DNA from: Bacteroidota bacterium
Lineage (GTDB): Bacteria; Bacteroidota; Bacteroidia; Bacteroidales; B39-G9
Assembly: GCA_030592465.1 (NCBI GenBank)
Contig: JAUVJB010000099.1
Location: forward strand, 1-10,492
Direction: 5' to 3'
DNA: 10,492 nt
The position numbers were made by a program, and so were the translations under genes. The notes below the pieces were generated by a model. The model was not told the origin of the DNA, ran no database searches, and was given only the letters and a program-made list of their open reading frames with translations. Positions 1 to 6,728 of this stretch are shown piece after piece. Position 1 is the first letter of the stretch, and each line of letters opens with the position of its first letter.

Positions 1-156
1 ATTACCTTATTTAATCATTAACAACGAACCGCCATATTTAATATTAGTGTTTAAAGCTATAATGTATTGTTTATTAGGTGTTTAAATAAGCCTTTAATAT
101 AATTTATAATACATAGAAAATCGCTGAAGCATCGGGACAAATTTGGTGTTATTAAA

Positions 157-177
157 AATCCCAAATTTTTTGGGATT
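157..177. other. AT-rich hairpin upstream of the DAHP synthase gene
   Basis: A perfect 9-bp inverted repeat (AATCCCAAA at 157-165, TTTGGGATT at 169-177) encloses a TTT loop, 73 bases before the first codon at 251. No T-run follows it on the plus strand, so a standard intrinsic terminator reading in that direction is weak. It could end transcription from the left, act as a leader structure, or have no role. The rest of 1-250 shows no gene. Confidence 0.4.
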
Positions 178-250
178 ACTTAATCGTCAGAAAAAGTATG
201 AATTTTTCGGGTTAATTGATTAATTTTACCACATAAAAAATAACAGGTAA

Positions 251-1342
251 ATGGAAATGTTACTAAATATTATTCCAATAAACAAATGGTTTAAACAATT
301 AAACAGCAAACCTGTTATAATTAGTGGCCCATGTAGTGCAGAAACAGAACAGCAACTTTTGGATACAGCAAATGCAATTAAAAAAATTGGTAAGGTGCAA
401 ATTTTCAGAGCCGGAATTTGGAAACCTCGCACACGTCCGGTAGATTTTGAAGGTGTTGGTGAAAAAGGCTTAATCTGGTTGAAAAAAGTTAAAGAACAAA
501 CCAATTTATTAACAACAGTTGAAGTTGCAACACCTGAACATATTGAAAAATGTTTAAAATTTGGTGTTGACATTTTATGGATTGGTGCACGCACAACCTC
601 AAATCCTTTTTCAATTAATGAAATGACTCAGGCTTTGAAAGGTGTTGATATTCCTGTAATGATAAAAAATCCTATTAATCCTGATATTAATCTTTGGATT
701 GGTGCTTTAGAAAGATTTAACAAAATCGGAATAAAAAAATTAGCAGCTATTCATCGCGGGTTTTTCCCTTTTGAACTTACTTCGCTCAGAAATATCCCTA
801 AATGGGAAATGCCAATTGAACTAAAAAGTAAATTTCATAATCTTCCTGTAATATGCGACCCAAGTCATATTGCCGGCAATAAAAAATATATTTATGAAAT
901 TTCGCAAAAAGCACTCGACTTAGATATGGACGGACTAATGATTGAGACTCATATTAATCCTGCAAAAGCATTAACCGACTCAAAACAACAAATAAAGCCT
1001 GAAGAACTTAAATTATTACTCGATTCTTTGGTCATAAGAACAGCTAATCCCAACAATTTTAATTTTATTAATTCAATTGAAAAATATCGTGAGCAGATTG
1101 ATTCTATTGACACACAACTAATTGAATTACTTGCTCAAAGAATGAAGATTGTTGAACAAATAGGCGTTTATAAAAAAAATAAAGATGTTACAATTTTGCA
1201 ACTGTCACGTTGGGAAAAAATAATTAATTCGCGAATAAAATTTGGAATAAAACAAGGGCTTTCCAAAAATTTCATAAAAAGATTGATGCAACTTGTACAT
1301 AAAGAATCTATTCAAAAACAAAATGATATAATGAATAATTGA
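251..1342 (+). CDS. aroF: Bifunctional DAHP synthase / chorismate mutase (type II, AroQ)
   Basis: This 363-residue cytoplasmic enzyme should condense phosphoenolpyruvate and erythrose 4-phosphate to DAHP, the first shikimate step, and convert chorismate to prephenate for Phe/Tyr. Residues about 15-262 are the DAHP synthase barrel: GPCS at 26-29, KPRTRP at 58-63, GAR at 112-114, HRG at 168-170 and DPSH at 203-206. Cys28, His206, Glu232 and Asp243 fit the family's metal ligands, with the His-Glu-Asp spacing expected for the I-beta type. Residues about 275-358 are an AroQ mutase with Arg280, Arg297, Lys308, Arg320, Ser353 and Gln357 at the positions of E. coli Arg11, Arg28, Lys39, Arg51, Ser84 and Gln88. 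The length suits the Bacteroidota fusion, and no extra regulatory domain is present. The start is uncertain: ATG 251 has AGG only 3 bases before it, while ATG 257 has the same AGG at 9 bases. The symbol is approximate; the mutase half would be aroQ. Confidence 0.95.
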   Translation: MEMLLNIIPINKWFKQLNSKPVIISGPCSAETEQQLLDTANAIKKIGKVQIFRAGIWKPRTRPVDFEGVGEKGLIWLKKVKEQTNLLTTVEVATPEHIEKCLKFGVDILWIGARTTSNPFSINEMTQALKGVDIPVMIKNPINPDINLWIGALERFNKIGIKKLAAIHRGFFPFELTSLRNIPKWEMPIELKSKFHNLPVICDPSHIAGNKKYIYEISQKALDLDMDGLMIETHINPAKALTDSKQQIKPEELKLLLDSLVIRTANPNNFNFINSIEKYREQIDSIDTQLIELLAQRMKIVEQIGVYKKNKDVTILQLSRWEKIINSRIKFGIKQGLSKNFIKRLMQLVHKESIQKQNDIMNN

Positions 1343-1544
1343 TGCCTGCACGAAAACTCAATATTTTTGTCATTGCGAGGAAGGTTTACCCTGTGAAATG
1401 CGAAGCAATTTTGCAAGGTGAAATTGCGAAGCAACATTTAACAGGGAACGACCGAAGCAATCCATTGATTTACAGATTGCTTCTTCGCCAGCTGGCGGAT
1501 CGCAATGACGAATAATAATAAATGACTTAGTTTTCGTTCAAGCA
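1343..1544. repeat. Compact intergenic element of nested inverted repeats (REP/MITE-like)
   Basis: This non-coding block starts directly after the aroF stop codon and is visibly richer in G+C than its surroundings. An outer imperfect inverted repeat (1343-1358 versus 1529-1544) matches at 14 of 16 positions and contains ACGAAAACT. Inside lies a 141-bp unit (1369-1509) bounded by perfect 10-bp inverted ends, GTCATTGCGA and TCGCAATGAC. Within that unit are two predicted hairpins: 1389-1400 with 1435-1446 (11 of 12 pairs, plus an inner GCAATTT/AAATTGC stem), and GAAGCAATC at 1454-1462 with GATTGCTTC at 1475-1483. There is also a 12-bp palindrome at 1486-1497 and a repeated TGCGAAGCAA at 1399 and 1425. 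There is no room for a transposase. It resembles a dispersed non-autonomous repeat, but only one copy per arm is seen, so mobility is inference. Confidence 0.65.
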
Positions 1545-1574
1545 CTATACATTTTTAAATTAATTAATTTTAAT

Positions 1575-1582
1575 TACATTTG
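1575..1582 (+). promoter_or_regulatory. Candidate Bacteroidota -7 element for the nucleoside permease gene
   Basis: TACATTTG matches the Bacteroidota -7 consensus TAnnTTTG exactly. It would give a leader of about 105-110 bases before the ATG at 1696. No clear TTTG lies at the expected upstream distance, so the call rests on one box in AT-rich DNA. The remainder of 1545-1695 shows no gene and no recognised riboswitch. Confidence 0.35.
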
Positions 1583-1695
1583 CCTTTCATGTTTTTGAAT
1601 ACTCTCAATTCTATTAATTTTTTAGGGCTTTGCAACTATAAAATATATCGGATTAAACACATTTTTAAAAATTAAAATAAAAAGAGGAATATATT

Positions 1696-2937
1696 ATGGG
1701 AATTAAGATGCGTCTAACTATAATGAACTTTTTACAATTTTTTGTATGGGGTTCATGGTTGATTTCACTTGGAGGCTATATGATTGTAACCTTAAAATTT
1801 ACAGGCGGACAAGTAGGCAGCATATATGCAACAATGGGGATTGCCTCATTATTTATGCCGGCTTTGATGGGAATTATTGCCGATAAATGGGTAAATGCTG
1901 AAAGAGTTTTTGGTATGAGTCATGTTATAGGAGCCATCTTGCTATTTTTTGCGGCTCAAGCTACTGATTTTAGCTCAATGTATATTATTATGCTATTAAT
2001 CTCAATGTTTTATATGCCGACAATAGCACTTGATAATACTGTTTCATATAGTGTTTTGGAACAAAAAGGTTATAATATAATAAAAGACTTTCCTCCAATA
2101 CGAGTGTGGGGAACTATTGGTTTTATAACAGCAATGTGGGTTATTGATTTTGCACAATGGACTGTTAGTCCCATGCAATTATATGTAAGCTCGGTAGCTT
2201 CATTAATTTTAGGAGTATATTCTTTTACAATGCCTAAATGTCGCCCCGAAAACAGTAGTAAAGGAGGTTCTTTCTTAACTGCATTGGGCTTAGATGCTTT
2301 TGTGTTATTTAAACAACGTAAGATGACAATATTTTTCATCTTTTCAATGCTTCTTGGTGCATCACTACAAATAACCAACACTTTTGGCGAGCCGTTTCTT
2401 CATGATTTTGCTGCAGAATTTGCAGATTCTTTTGCTGTTAAACACCCCGGTATTTTGATGTCTATATCACAAATGTCAGAAACTTTATTTATTCTTGTCA
2501 TTCCTTTCTTCTTACGCAAATTTGGTATTAAAAAAGTAATGCTTTTGAGCATGTTTGCTTGGGTATTACGTTTTGGATTATTCGGACTTGGGGATCCTGA
2601 TACCGGCTTATGGCTTCTTATTTTATCTATGATAATTTACGGAATGGCATTTGATTTCTTTAATATTTCAGGTTCATTATTTGTTGAAACAGAAGCTAGC
2701 CCCAAAATTAGAGCAAGTGCACAGGGATTGTTTATGATAATGACCAATGGTTTTGGCGCATTTATGGGTGGCATGGGAAGTGGCTGGATTGTCGATCATT
2801 TTACTGTAAACGGAGTTAAGGATTGGCAAAGTATTTGGTTTACTTTCGCAGCTTACTCCTTAGTTGTAGGAATTGCTTTTATGATATTTTTCAAGTATAA
2901 ACATAATTCTAAAGCAATGGAAAAATTTCAGCATTAA
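1696..2937 (+). CDS. nupG: NupG-type nucleoside:H+ symporter (MFS)
   Basis: This 413-residue inner-membrane protein of the major facilitator superfamily, nucleoside:H+ symporter family, should import nucleosides with protons for salvage. From memory it aligns with E. coli NupG along nearly its whole length. Shared blocks include FLQFFVWGSWL at 12-22, FMPALMGIIADKW at 53-65, DFPPIRVWGTIGF at 131-143, GLDAFVLFK at 198-206, FFIFSMLLGASLQITN at 213-228 and FDFFNISGS at 319-327. Arg136, Gln225, Asn228, Gln259, Glu262 and Asp320 fall at positions tied to substrate or proton handling in that family. The hydrophobic pattern fits 12 membrane segments with a central loop near 180-210. ATG 1696 is supported by an AGAGGA ribosome site at 1683-1688 and by an N-terminus the same length as NupG's. 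It is probably a single-gene unit, convergent with pssA. Confidence 0.93.
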   Translation: MGIKMRLTIMNFLQFFVWGSWLISLGGYMIVTLKFTGGQVGSIYATMGIASLFMPALMGIIADKWVNAERVFGMSHVIGAILLFFAAQATDFSSMYIIMLLISMFYMPTIALDNTVSYSVLEQKGYNIIKDFPPIRVWGTIGFITAMWVIDFAQWTVSPMQLYVSSVASLILGVYSFTMPKCRPENSSKGGSFLTALGLDAFVLFKQRKMTIFFIFSMLLGASLQITNTFGEPFLHDFAAEFADSFAVKHPGILMSISQMSETLFILVIPFFLRKFGIKKVMLLSMFAWVLRFGLFGLGDPDTGLWLLILSMIIYGMAFDFFNISGSLFVETEASPKIRASAQGLFMIMTNGFGAFMGGMGSGWIVDHFTVNGVKDWQSIWFTFAAYSLVVGIAFMIFFKYKHNSKAMEKFQH

Positions 2938-2960
2938 ATAGAACGTTAAAATTATACAAC

Positions 2961-2991
2961 ACCCTGCCAGCCTTTCAAAGGCTGGCAGGGT
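2961..2991. terminator. 31-bp palindrome between convergent genes, likely bidirectional terminator
   Basis: Arms of 15 bases (2961-2975 and 2977-2991, core CCTGCCAGCC) are perfectly complementary around one central C. It lies 23 bases after the nupG stop and 17 bases past the pssA stop on the other strand, the right place to end both transcripts. It lacks a clear T-run on either side, and its GC-rich core stands out from the AT-rich region. It may instead be a dispersed intergenic palindrome that serves as a terminator or protects mRNA ends. Confidence 0.7.
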
Positions 2992-3008
2992 TGGACAAAT
3001 GACATCCG

Positions 3009-3764
3009 TTAAGCAAATAGTTTTACCCAATTATTAACAGCTGAAAAAATTATATACATAAAAATTATTAAAGGTATAGCTGCTAATTTAAAAATTACAA
3101 TTATAGCAATTGCAAATATTAAAAAAATATAACGAATTTTATTATCACTGAATTTTAAGTTTTTAAATTTAAAAGAAAACATCGGGAATTCTGCTACCAA
3201 CAAATACGATTGAATAAATATTAACGGAATAAGAAAATAAACGTTTAGAATTAAATTATGGAAATAAGCATAATTATTACTCGATAAAATCAATGGCAGC
3301 GATGCAATTAACAAAGCATTTGCCGGAGTTGGCAATCCCACAAACGAACTCGTTTGTCTTTCATCAACATTAAATTTTGCTAAACGCAAACCGGAAAAAA
3401 CAGCAATCAATAAAGGCGACACTAATATTAATATTTGAGAAAAATTAATTGTATGTAAATCAACAAACCTAATATCGTGAAACATAATTTGTTTTAATAA
3501 CGAATATAAAATTACAGACGGAGCAAACCCAAAGCTGATAAGGTCAGATAAAGAATCAAGCTCTTTACCCATTGGCGAACTTACCTTAAGTAAGCGAGCA
3601 CTCATGCCATCAAAAAAATCAAATACGGAAGCTAAAATTATAAAAGCTGCCGCATAAAGTAAATAACCTTCAAATGCTAATAAACTTGCAATACTTCCTG
3701 AAAGTAAATTTAACGATGTAATGAAATTCGGAATATGACGAATGATTTTTTTTGACCTCTCCAT
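3009..3764 (-). CDS. pssA: CDP-diacylglycerol-serine O-phosphatidyltransferase (phosphatidylserine synthase)
   Basis: This 251-residue integral membrane enzyme should transfer phosphatidate from CDP-diacylglycerol to serine, giving phosphatidylserine, the precursor of phosphatidylethanolamine. The complete CDP-alcohol phosphotransferase signature DGxxARx8GxxxDxxxD is visible as Asp52, Gly53, Ala56, Arg57, Gly66, Asp70 and Asp74. Two further blocks favour a serine rather than glycerol-phosphate or inositol acceptor: IPNFITSLNLLSG at 11-23 and FVGLPTPANA at 141-150. Hydrophobic segments lie near 20-48, 76-92, 109-127, 150-162, 171-191 and 211-242. Length is normal for type II bacterial PssA. 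The start is the ATG at 3764; no strong Shine-Dalgarno precedes it, only an A/T-rich stretch as is usual in Bacteroidota. The decarboxylase gene psd is not in the window. Confidence 0.93.
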   Translation of the reverse strand: MERSKKIIRHIPNFITSLNLLSGSIASLLAFEGYLLYAAAFIILASVFDFFDGMSARLLKVSSPMGKELDSLSDLISFGFAPSVILYSLLKQIMFHDIRFVDLHTINFSQILILVSPLLIAVFSGLRLAKFNVDERQTSSFVGLPTPANALLIASLPLILSSNNYAYFHNLILNVYFLIPLIFIQSYLLVAEFPMFSFKFKNLKFSDNKIRYIFLIFAIAIIVIFKLAAIPLIIFMYIIFSAVNNWVKLFA

Positions 3765-3798
3765 TTGAAAAAGAATTAATATAAAACAATAAATTGCA

Positions 3799-3832
3799 CA
3801 AATTTAAGTTAAAAATATAGTTTATATACAAT
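3799..3832 (-). promoter_or_regulatory. Candidate promoter of pssA
   Basis: Read on the minus strand, TAAATTTG (3799-3806) matches the TAnnTTTG -7 consensus, with ATTG (3829-3832) 22 bases further upstream as a weak -33 element. The predicted leader would be about 25-30 bases. It lies in the shared 3765-3981 divergent region. The match is good but AT-rich DNA gives chance hits. Confidence 0.45.
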
Positions 3833-3924
3833 TTTATATTTCTTTTTGTTCACTTAAATTTATACTGTTAAAAGTCATAAATTAAGTTTTATTAATAAAA
3901 AAATATTACCATTCACCAATTAAA

Positions 3925-3957
3925 TTTGAAATTTATCAATAACAATAATTATATTTA
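3925..3957 (+). promoter_or_regulatory. Candidate promoter of the PorV/PorQ-family gene
   Basis: TTTG at 3925-3928 is followed 21 bases later by TATATTTA at 3950-3957, a near match to the Bacteroidota -33/-7 pair (last base differs from TAnnTTTG). The ATG at 3982 lies about 24 bases downstream. It sits back-to-back with the pssA promoter candidate, so the two genes may share control DNA. Confidence 0.4.
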
Positions 3958-3981
3958 CGCAAACAAATTATTTTGTTCAAT

Positions 3982-5061
3982 ATGCAGATAAGAATTCAAT
4001 TAATTTTATTTATATTATTTATATCAAATATTAGCTTTTCACAAACAGCACCAAAGTACAGCAACGAATTTCTTTCAATAGGTATAGGTGCTCGTGCACT
4101 GGCAATGTCGAATGCAACAGTAGCAACTGCTAACGATGCTTATGCAACATACTGGAACCCTGCCGGTTTAACATTAATAAACAATGACCTTGAACTTGGA
4201 TTAATGCATGCCGAATATTTTGCCGGCATTGCAAAATATGATTTTGCCGGTGCTGTATATAAAATTGATGATTTAAGTTCTGCCGGTTTTTCAATTATTC
4301 GTTTTGGTGTTGACGATATCCCTAACACTTTGGAATTAATTGATAATGACGGTAATATCAGATACGACCGTATAAAGTCGTTTTCAGTTTCCGATTATGC
4401 TTTTTTATTTTCATATTCAAAGAAATCGAAAATTCAAGGTTTGCGATATGGCGGTAATATGAAAATTATTCGTCGTAAAGCAGGTGAATTTGCCGGAGCT
4501 TGGGGTTTTGGTTTTGATGCTTCGGCACAATACGATTATAACAAATGGCAATTTGGAATTTTGGCTCGTGATGTTACTTCTACCTTTAATGCATGGAATT
4601 TTAATACTGATGAGTTAGAAGACGTTTTTGTTTTAACCGGTAATGAAATACCTGAAAATTCAATTGAGATAACTTTACCAAAATTTATTCTTGCAGCTGC
4701 ACGCAACTTTACCTTTTCTGACAAAATAAAAGGCTTAGCCGAGCTTGACGCTGATATATCAACCGATGGAAAACGAAATGTGCTTGTTAAAAGCAATCTT
4801 TTTAGTATTGACCCTCATTTAGGCGTTGAAATCAGCTATAAAAATATAATTTTTTTACGTTCGGGAATTGGAAACATTCAAAAAGAACCTGATTTTGACG
4901 GCAAAAAAGATCTGACTTTTCAACCCAATATCGGTTTAGGTATAAAAATTAAACGTCTTACTATTGATTATGCTCTTACCGACATTGGGAATCAGTCTAT
5001 TGCTCTTTATTCTAATATTTTCTCATTATCATACTCAATTAATAAAAATACAGAACACTAA
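3982..5061 (+). CDS. PorV/PorQ-family outer-membrane beta-barrel protein
   Basis: This 359-residue protein is predicted to be exported to the outer membrane. A short charged start and a hydrophobic stretch (residues 5-19) end at SFS/QT, so signal peptidase I cleavage near residue 20 is likely. The mature N-terminus carries the family hallmark: GIGARALAMSNA at 34-45, the NDAYA segment at 51-55 and WNPAGL at 58-63. Alternating polar and hydrophobic residues follow to the C-terminus, as in FadL-like barrels. Family members include PorV and PorQ of the type IX secretion system, but the hallmark is closer to the general family than to either one, and no other type IX gene is nearby; its exact role is unknown. 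ATG 3982 is preferred over the TTG at 3973 because it opens directly onto the signal peptide. It is monocistronic as seen and divergent from pssA. Confidence 0.85.
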   Translation: MQIRIQLILFILFISNISFSQTAPKYSNEFLSIGIGARALAMSNATVATANDAYATYWNPAGLTLINNDLELGLMHAEYFAGIAKYDFAGAVYKIDDLSSAGFSIIRFGVDDIPNTLELIDNDGNIRYDRIKSFSVSDYAFLFSYSKKSKIQGLRYGGNMKIIRRKAGEFAGAWGFGFDASAQYDYNKWQFGILARDVTSTFNAWNFNTDELEDVFVLTGNEIPENSIEITLPKFILAAARNFTFSDKIKGLAELDADISTDGKRNVLVKSNLFSIDPHLGVEISYKNIIFLRSGIGNIQKEPDFDGKKDLTFQPNIGLGIKIKRLTIDYALTDIGNQSIALYSNIFSLSYSINKNTEH

Positions 5062-5431
5062 TCTAATTTTATAGGTTCTTTCTTAATTTGGGTGGGTAAT
5101 AAAATTTTGCTTTGTGTTATTTTATATTAGGATTAATAAATTCCAATTTTAAATCATTAGTAACAAGATAAGCAATTATTATTAATGTTTAGTTTTAATG
5201 CAATGTCATTTAATTAAGAATATATCAGACTAGCACCATCCGTTAGCTAACGGATGGTGCTAGTCTGATATATTCTTAATTAAATGACATTGCATTAAAA
5301 CTAAACATTAATAATAATTGCTTATCTTGTTACTAATGATTTAAAATTGGAATTTATTAATCCTAATATAAAATAACACAAAGCAAAATTTTATTACCCA
5401 CCCAAATTAAGAAAGAACCTATAAAATTAGA
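5062..5431. other. Central gene-free region across the symmetry axis
   Basis: No gene is seen between the stop codons of the two mirrored PorV/PorQ-family copies. The stretch is AT-rich and wholly self-complementary, because it is 185 bases plus their reverse complement. Apart from the GC-rich hairpin at the axis I see no defined site and no direct-repeat structure typical of an origin. Confidence 0.8.
5227..5266. repeat. GC-rich hairpin at the symmetry axis
   Basis: The 20 bases at 5227-5246 (core GCACCATCCGTTAG) are followed at once by their complement at 5247-5266, with TTAGCTAA at the exact centre and no loop bases. This block is distinctly richer in G+C than the flanking DNA and looks like a natural intergenic hairpin, possibly the terminator of the upstream gene. 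Such a hairpin is an obvious place for an assembler or polymerase to turn back onto the opposite strand. How far the true genomic hairpin extends cannot be told, because the complementarity simply continues into both arms. Confidence 0.75.
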
Positions 5432-6511
5432 TTAGTGTTCTGTATTTTTATTAATTGAGTATGATAATGAGAAAATATTAGAATAAAGAGCAATAGACTG
5501 ATTCCCAATGTCGGTAAGAGCATAATCAATAGTAAGACGTTTAATTTTTATACCTAAACCGATATTGGGTTGAAAAGTCAGATCTTTTTTGCCGTCAAAA
5601 TCAGGTTCTTTTTGAATGTTTCCAATTCCCGAACGTAAAAAAATTATATTTTTATAGCTGATTTCAACGCCTAAATGAGGGTCAATACTAAAAAGATTGC
5701 TTTTAACAAGCACATTTCGTTTTCCATCGGTTGATATATCAGCGTCAAGCTCGGCTAAGCCTTTTATTTTGTCAGAAAAGGTAAAGTTGCGTGCAGCTGC
5801 AAGAATAAATTTTGGTAAAGTTATCTCAATTGAATTTTCAGGTATTTCATTACCGGTTAAAACAAAAACGTCTTCTAACTCATCAGTATTAAAATTCCAT
5901 GCATTAAAGGTAGAAGTAACATCACGAGCCAAAATTCCAAATTGCCATTTGTTATAATCGTATTGTGCCGAAGCATCAAAACCAAAACCCCAAGCTCCGG
6001 CAAATTCACCTGCTTTACGACGAATAATTTTCATATTACCGCCATATCGCAAACCTTGAATTTTCGATTTCTTTGAATATGAAAATAAAAAAGCATAATC
6101 GGAAACTGAAAACGACTTTATACGGTCGTATCTGATATTACCGTCATTATCAATTAATTCCAAAGTGTTAGGGATATCGTCAACACCAAAACGAATAATT
6201 GAAAAACCGGCAGAACTTAAATCATCAATTTTATATACAGCACCGGCAAAATCATATTTTGCAATGCCGGCAAAATATTCGGCATGCATTAATCCAAGTT
6301 CAAGGTCATTGTTTATTAATGTTAAACCGGCAGGGTTCCAGTATGTTGCATAAGCATCGTTAGCAGTTGCTACTGTTGCATTCGACATTGCCAGTGCACG
6401 AGCACCTATACCTATTGAAAGAAATTCGTTGCTGTACTTTGGTGCTGTTTGTGAAAAGCTAATATTTGATATAAATAATATAAATAAAATTAATTGAATT
6501 CTTATCTGCAT
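5432..6511 (-). CDS. PorV/PorQ-family outer-membrane protein, mirror copy
   Basis: Exact reverse-complement copy of the gene at 3982-5061, encoding the same 359 residues with the same signal peptide and WNPAGL hallmark. The preferred start is the ATG whose first base is 6511; the TTG at 6520 is the alternative. The two copies are convergent, with their stops 370 bases apart across the axis. Two identical porin-like genes in this arrangement would be unusual, and an assembly origin is more likely than a true second gene. Confidence 0.8.
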   Translation of the reverse strand: MQIRIQLILFILFISNISFSQTAPKYSNEFLSIGIGARALAMSNATVATANDAYATYWNPAGLTLINNDLELGLMHAEYFAGIAKYDFAGAVYKIDDLSSAGFSIIRFGVDDIPNTLELIDNDGNIRYDRIKSFSVSDYAFLFSYSKKSKIQGLRYGGNMKIIRRKAGEFAGAWGFGFDASAQYDYNKWQFGILARDVTSTFNAWNFNTDELEDVFVLTGNEIPENSIEITLPKFILAAARNFTFSDKIKGLAELDADISTDGKRNVLVKSNLFSIDPHLGVEISYKNIIFLRSGIGNIQKEPDFDGKKDLTFQPNIGLGIKIKRLTIDYALTDIGNQSIALYSNIFSLSYSINKNTEH

Positions 6512-6535
6512 ATTGAACAAAATAATTTGTTTGCG

Positions 6536-6568
6536 TAAATATAATTATTGTTATTGATAAATTTCAAA
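6536..6568 (-). promoter_or_regulatory. Candidate promoter of the PorV/PorQ-family gene, mirror copy
   Basis: Mirror of 3925-3957: on the minus strand TTTG precedes TATATTTA by 21 bases, about 24 bases before the ATG at 6511. Confidence 0.4.
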
Positions 6569-6660
6569 TTTAATTGGTGAATGGTAATATTTTTTTATTA
6601 ATAAAACTTAATTTATGACTTTTAACAGTATAAATTTAAGTGAACAAAAAGAAATATAAA

Positions 6661-6694
6661 ATTGTATATAAACTATATTTTTAACTTAAATTTG
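6661..6694 (+). promoter_or_regulatory. Candidate promoter of pssA, mirror copy
   Basis: Mirror of 3799-3832, here on the plus strand: ATTG at 6661-6664 and TAAATTTG at 6687-6694, 34 bases before the ATG at 6729. Confidence 0.45.
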
Positions 6695-6728
6695 TGCAAT
6701 TTATTGTTTTATATTAATTCTTTTTCAA

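Noticed and set aside
62..177. Leader-peptide attenuator for aroF: ATG at 62 opens a 7-codon frame (MYCLLGV) upstream of the hairpin
   Set aside because: It has one Tyr codon, lies more than 70 bases from the hairpin and has no alternative pairing or T-run, so nothing beyond chance supports attenuation.
226..594. Open frames antisense to the four genes (226-594, 2070-2381, 4140-4328, 4536-4796 and their mirrors)
   Set aside because: They overlap well-recognised genes on the opposite strand, show no family motifs, and are explained as shadows of the real coding frames.
1343..1544. An insertion sequence
   Set aside because: There are inverted ends but no transposase frame and no clear target duplication; I kept it as a structured repeat only.
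1545..1695. Riboswitch in the long leader of the nucleoside permease gene
   Set aside because: The leader is AT-rich and I could find no purine-riboswitch core or other conserved aptamer pairing.
5062..5431. Replication origin, telomere or attachment site at the axis
   Set aside because: No replication, telomere-resolving or integrase gene is present, and there are no iterated boxes; the symmetry alone is explained by the fold-back.
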